The notes under the pieces: model-generated | Databases searched by the model: none | What the model was told of the DNA's origin: nothing | Seen by the model: only the letters and a program-made list of their open reading frames with translations | Shown here: positions 35,381-42,767 of the stretch, one piece after another | Layout of the letters: each line of letters begins with the position of its first letter | How positions within the stretch are numbered: the first letter of the stretch is position 1 | Assembly: GCF_000023065.1 (NCBI RefSeq) | Contig: NC_012691.1 | Span: 420,501-484,500, forward strand | DNA from: Tolumonas auensis DSM 9187 | GTDB taxonomy: Bacteria; Pseudomonadota; Gammaproteobacteria; Enterobacterales; Aeromonadaceae | Direction of reading: 5' to 3' | Length of the DNA: 64,000 bases | Program-made: the position numbers and the translations under genes

Positions 35381-35899
35381 CTATTCCGGCTGTATTGTTT
35401 CTACCGGATCTTTACCGATATTCAGCAGCAACGTTCTTAATAAATCAGCCAGTTCCTGCTGCTGGGCACGATCCAGCGAATGCAGTAAGCGCTGTTCATT
35501 GGCCACATGCGCGGTCATGGTTTCATTGATCAGGGCTAGTCCGGTTTTGGTCAGCGCGACCAGCATGCTGCGGCGGTCTTCCGGTGAAGGTTCGCGGTAG
35601 ATCAGCCCGCGTGCTTCGAGTTTATCCAGCCGGTTGGTCATGGCGCCGGAAGAGAGCAGCAGCGAGGTATACAGCGCGGTCGGGCTTAATGTGTAAGGTT
35701 CACCGCTGCGGCGCAGTGTCACCAGCACATCAAATTCCGGCTGGGTCAGTCCAAATTGCAGATGTACCTGTTCAATGGCTTTGCTGGCGATAGCATTCAG
35801 ACGCCATAACCGGCCGAATATACTCATGGCCAGCGGATCCAGCTCCGGACGTTCGTGTTGCCACTGACTGAGAATGCGATCGACATGATCCGTTTGCAT
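35381..35899 (-). CDS. MarR-family regulator
   Basis: A 172-residue winged-helix regulator with a core wHTH (about 60-125: QPEFDVLVTLRRSG, SSGAMTNRLDKLEARGLIYRE, then PEDRRSMLVALTKTG), the basic wing typical of MarR. ATG at 35899 follows a strong AAGGAGGTG. It is divergent from an EamA-family exporter/importer with three copies of an operator-like site between, so it likely represses itself and the transporter until a ligand arrives. The inducer is unknown. Confidence 0.9.
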   Translation of the reverse strand: MQTDHVDRILSQWQHERPELDPLAMSIFGRLWRLNAIASKAIEQVHLQFGLTQPEFDVLVTLRRSGEPYTLSPTALYTSLLLSSGAMTNRLDKLEARGLIYREPSPEDRRSMLVALTKTGLALINETMTAHVANEQRLLHSLDRAQQQELADLLRTLLLNIGKDPVETIQPE

Positions 35900-35914
35900 G
35901 ATTCACCTCCTTTT

Positions 35915-35932
35915 TATCTTCACACAAAGATA
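35915..35932. promoter_or_regulatory. MarR operator candidate 1
   Basis: TATCTT-CACACA-AAGATA, a perfect 6-6-6 inverted repeat, between the marR ribosome site and the marR/EamA promoter region. Confidence 0.65.
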
Positions 35933-35962
35933 GTTGACGGAGAGTGCAAAAACAAACCAAAA

Positions 35963-35980
35963 TATCTTCATATTAAGATT
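35963..35980. promoter_or_regulatory. MarR operator candidate 2
   Basis: TATCTT-CATATT-AAGATT, the same architecture with one base off the perfect repeat. It overlaps candidate 3 by three bases. Confidence 0.58.
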
Positions 35981-35995
35981 CTTCATTGAAAGATA
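35978..35995. promoter_or_regulatory. MarR operator candidate 3
   Basis: ATTCTT-CATTGA-AAGATA, ending three bases before the EamA start codon at 35999. Same 6-6-6 layout. Confidence 0.52.
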
Positions 35996-35998
35996 CAT

Positions 35999-36850
35999 AT
36001 GTCTCCTATTTTCGTGGCACTGACGCCGATCCTGTGGGGCACCACCTACTTTATTACCGGAAGATACCTGGCTGAATGGCCTGCGCTGTGGTTATCGGTG
36101 ATGCGGGCGATCCCGCCCGGATTACTGTTACTGGCCATCCGTCCGGCCAAAGTACCCTGGCGGCAGGTGCCGTATCTGCTTCTGATCAGCTTTCTGTATA
36201 TCGGTGCTTTTTTCCCGCTACTGTTTATTTCCGCGCTGTACTTGCCGGGATCGGTGGCCGGGACGTTAGCGGCGACCTTGCCGCTGGTGCTGCTGGGATT
36301 ACAGTGGCTGTTTTTGCATAAGCGACCTTCCCGTCAGGCGCTGATCTGTGCGCTGCTGGGCTTGGGCGGTATTATTCTGTTGCTGGGTCCGGGCGCTGAA
36401 CTGAACTGGATTGGTGTCGGTGCTGCCTTAACTTCGGTGCTGCTGATCGGTATCTGCAGTTTATTGTTACAGCAGCGTCCGTGGCATGGTGAGCTGATCA
36501 GTTTTACCGGCTGGCAGTTACTGCTCGGCGGATTAATGATTCTGCCGCTGGCCTTCTGGGTGGAAGGGGCGATGCCAATACCGGCCGGGGATGACTGGTT
36601 TGGTCTGTTATGGCTGATTTTGCTCAATTCAGCGCTGGCATATGTGCTCTGGCTGTGGGGCATGGCGAATTTACCGCTGAACCGTCTCGGGCTGATGACG
36701 TTGCTGAATCCGCTGACAGCGGTAATGGCGGGAAGCATACTGATGCATGAGGCACTCAGCTACTGGCAGTGGCTGGGCGTATTGACGGTATTTGCCTCAC
36801 TCCTGCTGGAGCTGTTGCTGCGGCCAAAACGTTATCCGGCTGCCGCATAG
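35999..36850 (+). CDS. EamA/DMT-superfamily transporter
   Basis: Ten-helix inner-membrane transporter of 283 residues. Two EamA repeats (about 1-135 and 145-280) are visible, each with the ILWGTTYF/SVLLIGICSLLLQQ-type opening and an NPLTAVMAGSILMHEAL end motif in the second. The family exports amino acids, nucleosides or drugs. This one belongs to the YddG/RhtA-like general group, and its substrate is not deducible. Divergent from marR, which probably regulates it. There is no clear Shine-Dalgarno, because operator 3 sits where one would be. Confidence 0.86.
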   Translation: MSPIFVALTPILWGTTYFITGRYLAEWPALWLSVMRAIPPGLLLLAIRPAKVPWRQVPYLLLISFLYIGAFFPLLFISALYLPGSVAGTLAATLPLVLLGLQWLFLHKRPSRQALICALLGLGGIILLLGPGAELNWIGVGAALTSVLLIGICSLLLQQRPWHGELISFTGWQLLLGGLMILPLAFWVEGAMPIPAGDDWFGLLWLILLNSALAYVLWLWGMANLPLNRLGLMTLLNPLTAVMAGSILMHEALSYWQWLGVLTVFASLLLELLLRPKRYPAAA

Positions 36851-36902
36851 ATCGGAGCGGATCCGCAAGGCCGATGGCAGTATCGGCCTGCAAAACCGGC
36901 AA

Positions 36903-37184
36903 TTATTGAAACATGCTGTCGCCGCTCTGATCGATAAACAGCTCGGCTTTGCGCACCATCCACTGACTGGCATCTTCTTTGGACGGAAACAGATCGGAGC
37001 GGATAAACACGTGCGTTTTTACTTCGCCGTTAATTTCTTTGCAGATCCGGCCGGCCAAACGGTACTGACTGCCTTCATCCATCGGTTCGGCGTAAATCAG
37101 ATAACCTTTATATTCGACCGGTTCCACTTTTGCGGCTGTTTTTTCTGAACCGGAAAACAACGATTTGAATAATTTACCGAACAT
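36903..37184 (-). CDS. HlyU-family protein
   Basis: A 93-residue protein with the HlyU fold sequence (VEYKGYLIYAEPMDEGSQYRLAGRI and THVFIRSDLFPSKEDA) after a short Phe/Lys-rich lead (MFGKLFKSLF). Members of this Pfam family are called HlyU transcriptional activators, but the name covers small proteins not shown to bind DNA, and it is distinct from Vibrio HlyU of the ArsR family. Real function is unclear. ATG at 37184 with GGAG seven bases upstream. It is alone, convergent with the EamA gene. Confidence 0.72.
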   Translation of the reverse strand: MFGKLFKSLFSGSEKTAAKVEPVEYKGYLIYAEPMDEGSQYRLAGRICKEINGEVKTHVFIRSDLFPSKEDASQWMVRKAELFIDQSGDSMFQ

Positions 37185-37370
37185 AGCAAAGCTCCTTTTT
37201 TCGCTATTCTGACCATAACTCAGAACGACTGCAAGCCGGCATGCTGCACTGATTGTTGTCGCTTTGTCTGCTTTGTGACGCATTGATGATCTCTAACTTA
37301 TTGTTATCTCTATAAACAATCCCGGCACCTTTCTTGATGGGTCTTAAAAAACGGATCGCAGGACAGATGT

Positions 37371-38723
37371 ATGCGCACAGAATTAGACTGGTCGGAATAT
37401 CAGGACCGCGGCATGGGCGATGCCTATGCGGATATTCCCAGACAGGGTGGTGATTTCGCCAAAGCCGTGGCGGTGTGTATTCGCAGCGGCGTCTGCGAAC
37501 AACATGGCCGGGGGGTGATGTGCCCGAGCTTCCGGATCACAGATAATCCGCTGTTATCGCCGGGTGGACGGGTGCAGTTGCTGAAACGGGCACTGAACAG
37601 CGATGAGGCTGCATTGACCTCCGATCAGGAGTTGGCAGAGGCGATGGATCTCTGTGTGGCCTGTAAAGGCTGCAAACGGGAATGCGAAAACAATGTCGAT
37701 ATGGCGCAGATCAAGATCGAATATCTGGCGCAAAAACTGAAAACAGAGTCATTATCATGGCGCAGTCGTCTGTTTGCTTATTCGCCGCTCTGGCTGAATC
37801 AGTATCCGGTGCTGGGGTCACTGATCCGCTGGCGAAATAAATCGGCACTGCTGGCAAAAGCCGGTGAAAAATTCCTGGGCATCGCCGCGAAAGTACCGTT
37901 GCCGGAAACGGCCAGAAAACCTTTCTCACCCAGGGAATCCAGTTTTCCTCCGCTGGTGGCTCATCCTTCCGGTGAAGCCCGTGCCGTGGTGCTCTGGCTG
38001 GACAGTTTCTCCACGCTGTTCGCACCACAACAGGCCGAAGATGCGCTCTATCTGTTGCGTATGACGGGATTGACAGTGCATGTGATCCATCCCAATTCAC
38101 AGCCGGGAACCGTACTGGACAGTGGCCGTTCCCTGCTCACTTTCGGGCTGGCAACGGAAACCCGTGAACTGGCCAAACAGCTGCTGGCGGTGTTGTCACC
38201 GTATGTCGCGCAAGGTCTCTCCGTCGTGGGGCTGGAGCCTTCCAGTCTGCTGATGTTGCGGGATGAATATAAAACGCTGGGGTTAGGGCAACCTGCGGTT
38301 GCACTGGCAAAACAGGCGATGCTTTTTGAAGAGTTCATCGCGGCCGAACTGACGCGGGGTGGTTTCTGCCTGCCGTTTCAGACCGGTAAAATCACGCAGC
38401 CCGTGCTGATCCACGGTCATTGCCATCAGAAGGCGATTGGTGCGATGAAATCGGTACGGCGGGTACTGAAAACGGTGCCCGGGCTGGAGTTCAGCTTTAT
38501 TGAATCATCCTGCTGTGGCATGGCAGGCACTTTCGGGCTGGAGGCGGAACACGTTGACTACTCGCACCAGATGGCGCAGCAATCACTGGTGCCGGCTTTG
38601 CAGGCAGCGCCGGATGCGCTGGTGGTCTGTAACGGCTTCGGCTGTGCGCACCAGATCAAAGTTACCGCCGGACGGCAAACCCTGCATTTAGCGACGCTGC
38701 TGCGGCAGGCATTGGCGGAATAA
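37371..38723 (+). CDS. Stand-alone Fe-S oxidoreductase subunit (YdiJ/GlpC-like C-terminal half)
   Basis: A 450-residue protein with cysteines arranged as two [4Fe-4S] sites near the N-terminus (CIRSGVCEQ...GVMCP, then LCVACKGCKRECE) and two CCG-type cysteine-rich modules at the end (HGHCHQKAIG and ESSCCGMAGTFG). This is the iron-sulfur half of large FAD-linked D-2-hydroxyacid dehydrogenases such as E. coli YdiJ, but the FAD-binding half is missing and none is next to it. It may work with a separate GlcD-like partner elsewhere, or be a separately evolved subunit. Substrate unknown. Confidence 0.8.
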   Translation: MRTELDWSEYQDRGMGDAYADIPRQGGDFAKAVAVCIRSGVCEQHGRGVMCPSFRITDNPLLSPGGRVQLLKRALNSDEAALTSDQELAEAMDLCVACKGCKRECENNVDMAQIKIEYLAQKLKTESLSWRSRLFAYSPLWLNQYPVLGSLIRWRNKSALLAKAGEKFLGIAAKVPLPETARKPFSPRESSFPPLVAHPSGEARAVVLWLDSFSTLFAPQQAEDALYLLRMTGLTVHVIHPNSQPGTVLDSGRSLLTFGLATETRELAKQLLAVLSPYVAQGLSVVGLEPSSLLMLRDEYKTLGLGQPAVALAKQAMLFEEFIAAELTRGGFCLPFQTGKITQPVLIHGHCHQKAIGAMKSVRRVLKTVPGLEFSFIESSCCGMAGTFGLEAEHVDYSHQMAQQSLVPALQAAPDALVVCNGFGCAHQIKVTAGRQTLHLATLLRQALAE

Positions 38724-38732
38724 CCGGATCAG

Positions 38733-38754
38733 GCCGGACAGCATGCTGTCCGGC
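38733..38754. terminator. Hairpin between the Fe-S gene and pfkB
   Basis: Perfect 22-base palindrome GCCGGACAGCATGCTGTCCGGC between two convergent genes. There is no U-run, so it may be a barrier or a weak bidirectional terminator. Confidence 0.5.
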
Positions 38755-38766
38755 TGCCGGGATAAA

Positions 38767-39699
38767 TTATTGCTGTTGCAGATACTGATACAGTTTTTCG
38801 GTATCATCTTTGCTGCACAGTTTGGTGCCCTGATTCATGGTCGCAGCCGTACCGGCGGCAACGCCAAAGCGCACCATATCCGCCAGTGGCGCATCTTCTG
38901 CCAGTTTCAGCACCATGGCGCCGACCATACTGTCACCGGCACCGACCGTGCTGCGTTTAATCACCGGCGGTGGCACTACCTGGATGCATTGTTCCGCATC
39001 CACAGCCAGCGCACCCTGCGGACCCAGCGAGACGACAATGCGTTTTGCCGCCCCCTGACTAATCAGCGAACGGGCCGCATTCACCACCTGATCAGGCTGT
39101 TCCAGCGACTGACCGGTCAGTTCTGCCAGTTCGGACTGATTGGGTTTTAACAGTTCCAGACCACCAAAAGCGACCGCCGCTTTTAAGGCGTCACCGGAGC
39201 TGTCAACGATCGTCCGCAGCCCCTGTTGCCGGGCACACTGCAGCAGTTCCGTCACGGCGGATGTCGTCATATTCGGCGGCAAACTGCCGCTCAACACCAG
39301 TAACGTTCCGGCCGGTAATTGGGCTATTTTCGTCAGCAATTGCTGCCATTCATCTTCATGCAATGCCGCACCCGGCATCACAAAGCGGAACTGTTCACCG
39401 GTGGCGTCGGAGACCACATGCAGGTTCTGCCGGGTCCAGTCATGGGTCTGCAGTGCATCCACGGTAACGCCTTCCTGCTGCAGCAGTTCAACCAGATGGG
39501 CACCGGTTGGGCCACCGGAGGGGAGCAGGGCTGTGGCTTGTCCGCCGAGGTGTGTGATGGCACGGGCGACGTTGATGCCGCCACCACCGGGTTCAAACAC
39601 CGGTGCCTGGCAGCGCAATTTTCCTTCCGGGTAGACTTTGGCTGTGCTGGTGGCGGTGTCCAGTGACGGGGTCAGTGTGAGAGTCACAATCAGAGGCAT
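38767..39699 (-). CDS. pfkB: 6-phosphofructokinase II PfkB
   Basis: Ribokinase-family kinase, 310 residues, making fructose-1,6-bisphosphate. It follows E. coli PfkB closely (TLTLTPSLDTAT, YPEGKLRC, PVFEPGGGGINVARAI, STVGAGDSMVGAM with the catalytic Asp, and a KLCSKDDTEK end). The closely related 1-phosphofructokinase FruK and tagatose kinase are alternatives, but no fru genes are nearby and the sequence favours PfkB. ATG at 39699 is a typical start. The plus-strand Fe-S gene is convergent. Confidence 0.92.
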   Translation of the reverse strand: MPLIVTLTLTPSLDTATSTAKVYPEGKLRCQAPVFEPGGGGINVARAITHLGGQATALLPSGGPTGAHLVELLQQEGVTVDALQTHDWTRQNLHVVSDATGEQFRFVMPGAALHEDEWQQLLTKIAQLPAGTLLVLSGSLPPNMTTSAVTELLQCARQQGLRTIVDSSGDALKAAVAFGGLELLKPNQSELAELTGQSLEQPDQVVNAARSLISQGAAKRIVVSLGPQGALAVDAEQCIQVVPPPVIKRSTVGAGDSMVGAMVLKLAEDAPLADMVRFGVAAGTAATMNQGTKLCSKDDTEKLYQYLQQQ

Positions 39700-39726
39700 A
39701 AGATATTCCTTCGGTTTTGATGTATC

Positions 39727-40062
39727 TCAGTCAAAGTCAAACAGATCACCCAGAAAGCCGCCCCGCCGTTTTTTATGGTAGCTCTCTTCCCGGTGACGGT
39801 GCTCATCATCCTGATAACGCCGGCGATCATCGTCATGGTGACGCCAGTGGGGTTTTTCTTCATGGGAATGAGATGGTTCGGGAGAGTGATGCTGCATACG
39901 GGGGGAGGAAGCGACCGGTTCAGCCTGTGCTGAACGCTCGATGATCTTGTCGAGTTCACCGCGATCCAGCCAGACGCCCCGGCATTGCGGGCAATAATCA
40001 ATTTCAATGCCCTGACGCTCAGACATTACCAGTTTGACACCTTTACAGACCGGACAATCCAT
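39727..40062 (-). CDS. Zinc-ribbon (zf-TFIIB) small protein
   Basis: A 111-residue protein with an N-terminal zinc ribbon: CPVC, then CPQCRGVWLDRGELDKII, the signature of the zf-TFIIB domain. A long disordered Ser/His/Glu/Arg/Lys-rich middle with histidine clusters (HHSPEPSHSHEEK, HHDDD) is followed by a C-terminal KRRGGFLGDLFDFD that may be a docking motif. Function unknown. ATG at 40062 after AGGAGAG. A single gene next to the CHASE sensor (divergent). Confidence 0.75.
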   Translation of the reverse strand: MDCPVCKGVKLVMSERQGIEIDYCPQCRGVWLDRGELDKIIERSAQAEPVASSPRMQHHSPEPSHSHEEKPHWRHHDDDRRRYQDDEHRHREESYHKKRRGGFLGDLFDFD

Positions 40063-40262
40063 CTCTGGCTCTCCTGTGATATGGGAAAACAACTTGGTAC
40101 TGTCATTAGTTATGGTGTCACGGGAGGAAGTATACAAGGGCTGCCAGTGCTTTTTTCGCCGACTTTGCGACAGCTGACCTGCAGATATCATGCTCCGGAC
40201 TACAGCCTTCGGAACTCTTATTTATACTTACAAATATGGGGGCTGATTTTACGGGGGTGACG

Positions 40263-41597
40263 ATGTCCGGCATCAAAACGCCTGTGTTACAGTGGCTCCG
40301 CAGCTGTTTCTCCGGAAAAGGTTTTCCCTGGTTCGTACTGATTTGCATGCTGACCGTGACAACCGGATTATGGCAATACACGGAAATAACGCTGATTAAT
40401 CAGTCGCTGGATCGCTTTCACTCCCGGGTGGACAAGCAAAAAAACAGTATCGTTAACCGACTGCAGGATTACATTCAGGCACTGCATGCTGCAGCCGGAC
40501 TTTTTGCCGCTGACGATGATGTCACCCGGGCCAACTGGCATGACTATGTCAGAGCGCTGAAACCTGAAAGATATCTGCCCGGTACCCGTGGATTCGGTGT
40601 TCAGGATCCACTCAGCAAGGTGGTATTCATTGAACCGCCGGGTGATGCAGGGGTAGGGACACCTGGTGATAACCTGAATTCCGCTCCCGTGCTGCGTTCA
40701 GCCATGGATCAGGCGCGCGACAGCGGTCAGATCACGCTGTCACGCCGGATTACATCCGGGCTGACGACCGATGCGAAAGAACAGCCGGATTTTGTGCTGT
40801 ATCTGGCCATCTATAATCCGCATGAACCAGCTGATACAGTCGCTGCCCGGCGCCGGGCATTACGCGGTTTTATCTATATTCCGTTCCGTGCCGCAGAATT
40901 CATGCAAAGTGTTCTGGCGGAACAGGTTAATCGTGATGTGGTCATTAATTTATTCGACGGTAAACCCGTCCGGGAAAATCTGCTCTATTCATCTGCACAG
41001 GATAGGCCGGAGACCCGCTATGCCACGGAAAGAGAACTCTCAGTAGATGGCCATATCTGGACGCTTCAATTCCGCAGCAGTCCTGAATTTGAGGCAAGCA
41101 CCGTCAGCCGGTTACCTTTGATCATCCGCTTCGGCGGCATGGCACTGGATCTGATCTTGTTTTTTGTGCTGTTTATCAATACCAACCGTCTGCACACGAT
41201 ACGTGAACTTACGGTCAGACTTGAGCTGAGTGACGAGAATTTTAACCGGCTGGAAGAACATCTTTCAGGCGCGGTATTTCGTGTCAAACCGGAATTCCCA
41301 TGGCAGGTTCAATATATCGGGCATGGCATTGAAGCGCTGACCGGTATACCGCAGGAACGTTTCCTGATGAAAGAGTTGTCCCTGGATCGGGTGATCCATC
41401 CGGATGATCAGGCCCGCTTTACGGCTGCGGTTACCGAAGCACAAACCAGACCGGCCGCGTTTGATATTACGCTGCGGATCAAAAGAGAGGATGACCGGAT
41501 CCTGTGGGGCAACCTGCGGGGCCGTATTATTTATGATGATGCCGGCACACCGCTGTGGCTGGAAGGGGTGATGTTCGATATCACCCGCTTCAGATAG
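40263..41597 (+). CDS. CHASE-PAS membrane sensor without an output domain
   Basis: A 444-residue membrane protein: first helix (about residues 21-38, WFVLICMLTVTTG), extracytoplasmic CHASE-type domain (about 50-285, with GFGVQDPLSK and YNPHEPADTV-like ligand loops), second helix (about 290-312, DLILFFVLFINT), a short linker, and one PAS domain with its C-terminal PAC end (about 325-444, GHGIEALTGIP, WGNLRGRIIYDDAGTPLWLEGVMFDIT). CHASE-PAS proteins normally continue into a GGDEF, EAL or kinase domain, but this one stops at a TAG right after the PAC motif. The start at 40263 has a GGGGGTG site, and another ATG lies nine codons before. Confidence 0.75.
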   Translation: MSGIKTPVLQWLRSCFSGKGFPWFVLICMLTVTTGLWQYTEITLINQSLDRFHSRVDKQKNSIVNRLQDYIQALHAAAGLFAADDDVTRANWHDYVRALKPERYLPGTRGFGVQDPLSKVVFIEPPGDAGVGTPGDNLNSAPVLRSAMDQARDSGQITLSRRITSGLTTDAKEQPDFVLYLAIYNPHEPADTVAARRRALRGFIYIPFRAAEFMQSVLAEQVNRDVVINLFDGKPVRENLLYSSAQDRPETRYATERELSVDGHIWTLQFRSSPEFEASTVSRLPLIIRFGGMALDLILFFVLFINTNRLHTIRELTVRLELSDENFNRLEEHLSGAVFRVKPEFPWQVQYIGHGIEALTGIPQERFLMKELSLDRVIHPDDQARFTAAVTEAQTRPAAFDITLRIKREDDRILWGNLRGRIIYDDAGTPLWLEGVMFDITRFR

Positions 41598-42194
41598 CTA
41601 CTGCTTACGGCTAAACATCCACTGGTTTCCCTTGCGTTTAAGTCTGAGCGATTTGCCGTTGATCAGCAGATACATGCTTTTTGCATGCTGAGGAACATCG
41701 AATAACCGGGGGCCATGTTCCGGTGAAAACCAGACCAAGCCGGGGGTGTGAGTAAATTTATTGGCTATTTCGTAATTGCCCGCAAACCGTTTCGAACGCA
41801 AACAGGTGAGCGGGGAATCACTGGCGGAGCAGTTAGCATCCGCTAAAGATTTAACCGGCGTGCCAATCACCAGAAGGGGTGATACCGAGATGACCGTAAA
41901 ATGGTAGGGGAGCTGACGCTGACAACGCCCCGTGCCGCTTAATGGCCAGCTTTTGAATTCTTTTGTTTGCGATAAGGTGTCGTCCAGTTTAGCCACCAGA
42001 CCAGACGGCGATACTTTTTTTGCGGATGCCTCAGCGGCTGCCTGTTCACAATCACACGCACGATCTTTTGCACATTTCTGCGCGGAAGATGCCAGTTGTT
42101 TCAATGCCTGCTGAGCATGGCCCCTGGCCTGATCCGATTCGAAGCGACTACAGCCATATAAAGCCAATCCACAAAAAAGCACCAATAACTTCAT
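41598..42194 (-). CDS. Cysteine-rich lipoprotein of unknown function
   Basis: About 198 residues from an ATG at 42194. The signal sequence MKLLVLFCGLALYGC ends in a lipobox-like LYGC, so the protein is probably lipidated. Six or more further cysteines (CAKDRACDC, CQRQL, NCSASDSPLTC) suggest disulfides. The body contains an all-beta-looking C-terminus (SLRLKRKGNQWMFSRKQ). No family recognised. The start is uncertain: in-frame ATGs at 42215 and 42263 would lengthen the signal region, and none has a good Shine-Dalgarno. Its stop abuts that of the CHASE gene with no spacer. Confidence 0.55.
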   Translation of the reverse strand: MKLLVLFCGLALYGCSRFESDQARGHAQQALKQLASSAQKCAKDRACDCEQAAAEASAKKVSPSGLVAKLDDTLSQTKEFKSWPLSGTGRCQRQLPYHFTVISVSPLLVIGTPVKSLADANCSASDSPLTCLRSKRFAGNYEIANKFTHTPGLVWFSPEHGPRLFDVPQHAKSMYLLINGKSLRLKRKGNQWMFSRKQ

Positions 42195-42332
42195 ATGGTT
42201 ATAAAAATATTGCATCGGGGTTAAGTCTGCGCGGGTAAGGCTTGTAAACGGCTTGATCTTCATGTGAATCTACTACAGGAACAGAAATTACCGGCATGAT
42301 ATCGTAATGTTGAACAAACATCTAAAGCCGGG

Positions 42333-42346
42333 TTGATCCGCATCAA
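42333..42346. promoter_or_regulatory. Perfect FNR box
   Basis: TTGAT-CCGC-ATCAA matches the FNR consensus TTGAT-N4-ATCAA with no mismatch. It is 70 to 140 bases upstream of the lipoprotein's possible start sites and 420 bases before the MFS start, so it could control the lipoprotein, the MFS gene or an unseen transcript. Confidence 0.6.
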
Positions 42347-42488
42347 TGCGCAGATAGCTGACAGACTCTTTTATTGGTTAACATTGGCCTGATTTAAATA
42401 ATCCGCTGAATTTGTTATCAAACCACATTTGTTATAAATCGATTATTAAATGTGATATGTTTAAATAATCTTTAATTTTATTTGATTG

Positions 42489-42504
42489 TGCGATCTTAAT
42501 CACA
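42489..42504. promoter_or_regulatory. CRP-like site
   Basis: TGCGA-TCTTAA-TCACA, nine of ten core bases of the CRP consensus TGTGA-N6-TCACA. About 160 bases before the candidate MFS -10 box. Confidence 0.45.
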
Positions 42505-42626
42505 ACTACTGTTAATAAAAAGTTAATTAAACACTGCCGGCATATGCATCTTTTAGTTTTTCATAATAAGAGTCAGATCACATTTATAGTTAACTTTTAG
42601 GAAATTAATGAGTGCTTGTAAGTGAG

Positions 42627-42654
42627 TTTAGATTAAAAAACCTCCCCTTATAAT
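42627..42654 (+). promoter_or_regulatory. Candidate promoter for the MFS gene
   Basis: TTTAGA (42627-42632), 16-base spacer, TATAAT (42649-42654). The -35 is weak, which fits activator dependence. Confidence 0.45.
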
Positions 42655-42767
42655 CTTCACCAAGGTTACTGATATAAAAAAATAAAGTCTCGAATGGGGA
42701 TTTTATAAAACAGTCTCCGGATTAAGAAGAATATTTTTAACGCCAAATACAACAAGTGGGGAAGGTT

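Larger units (their letters stand above)
42264..42767. other. Long AT-rich regulatory gap before the MFS gene
   Basis: About 500 bases without a gene, strongly AT-rich. It holds the FNR-like, CRP-like and -10 elements listed separately, and no open frame I trust. Whether an sRNA is encoded cannot be judged by eye. Confidence 0.6.

Noticed and set aside
36792-37148. Plus-strand frame overlapping the EamA end and the HlyU-family gene
   Set aside because: Antisense to a better supported gene with a good ribosome site; no family resemblance.
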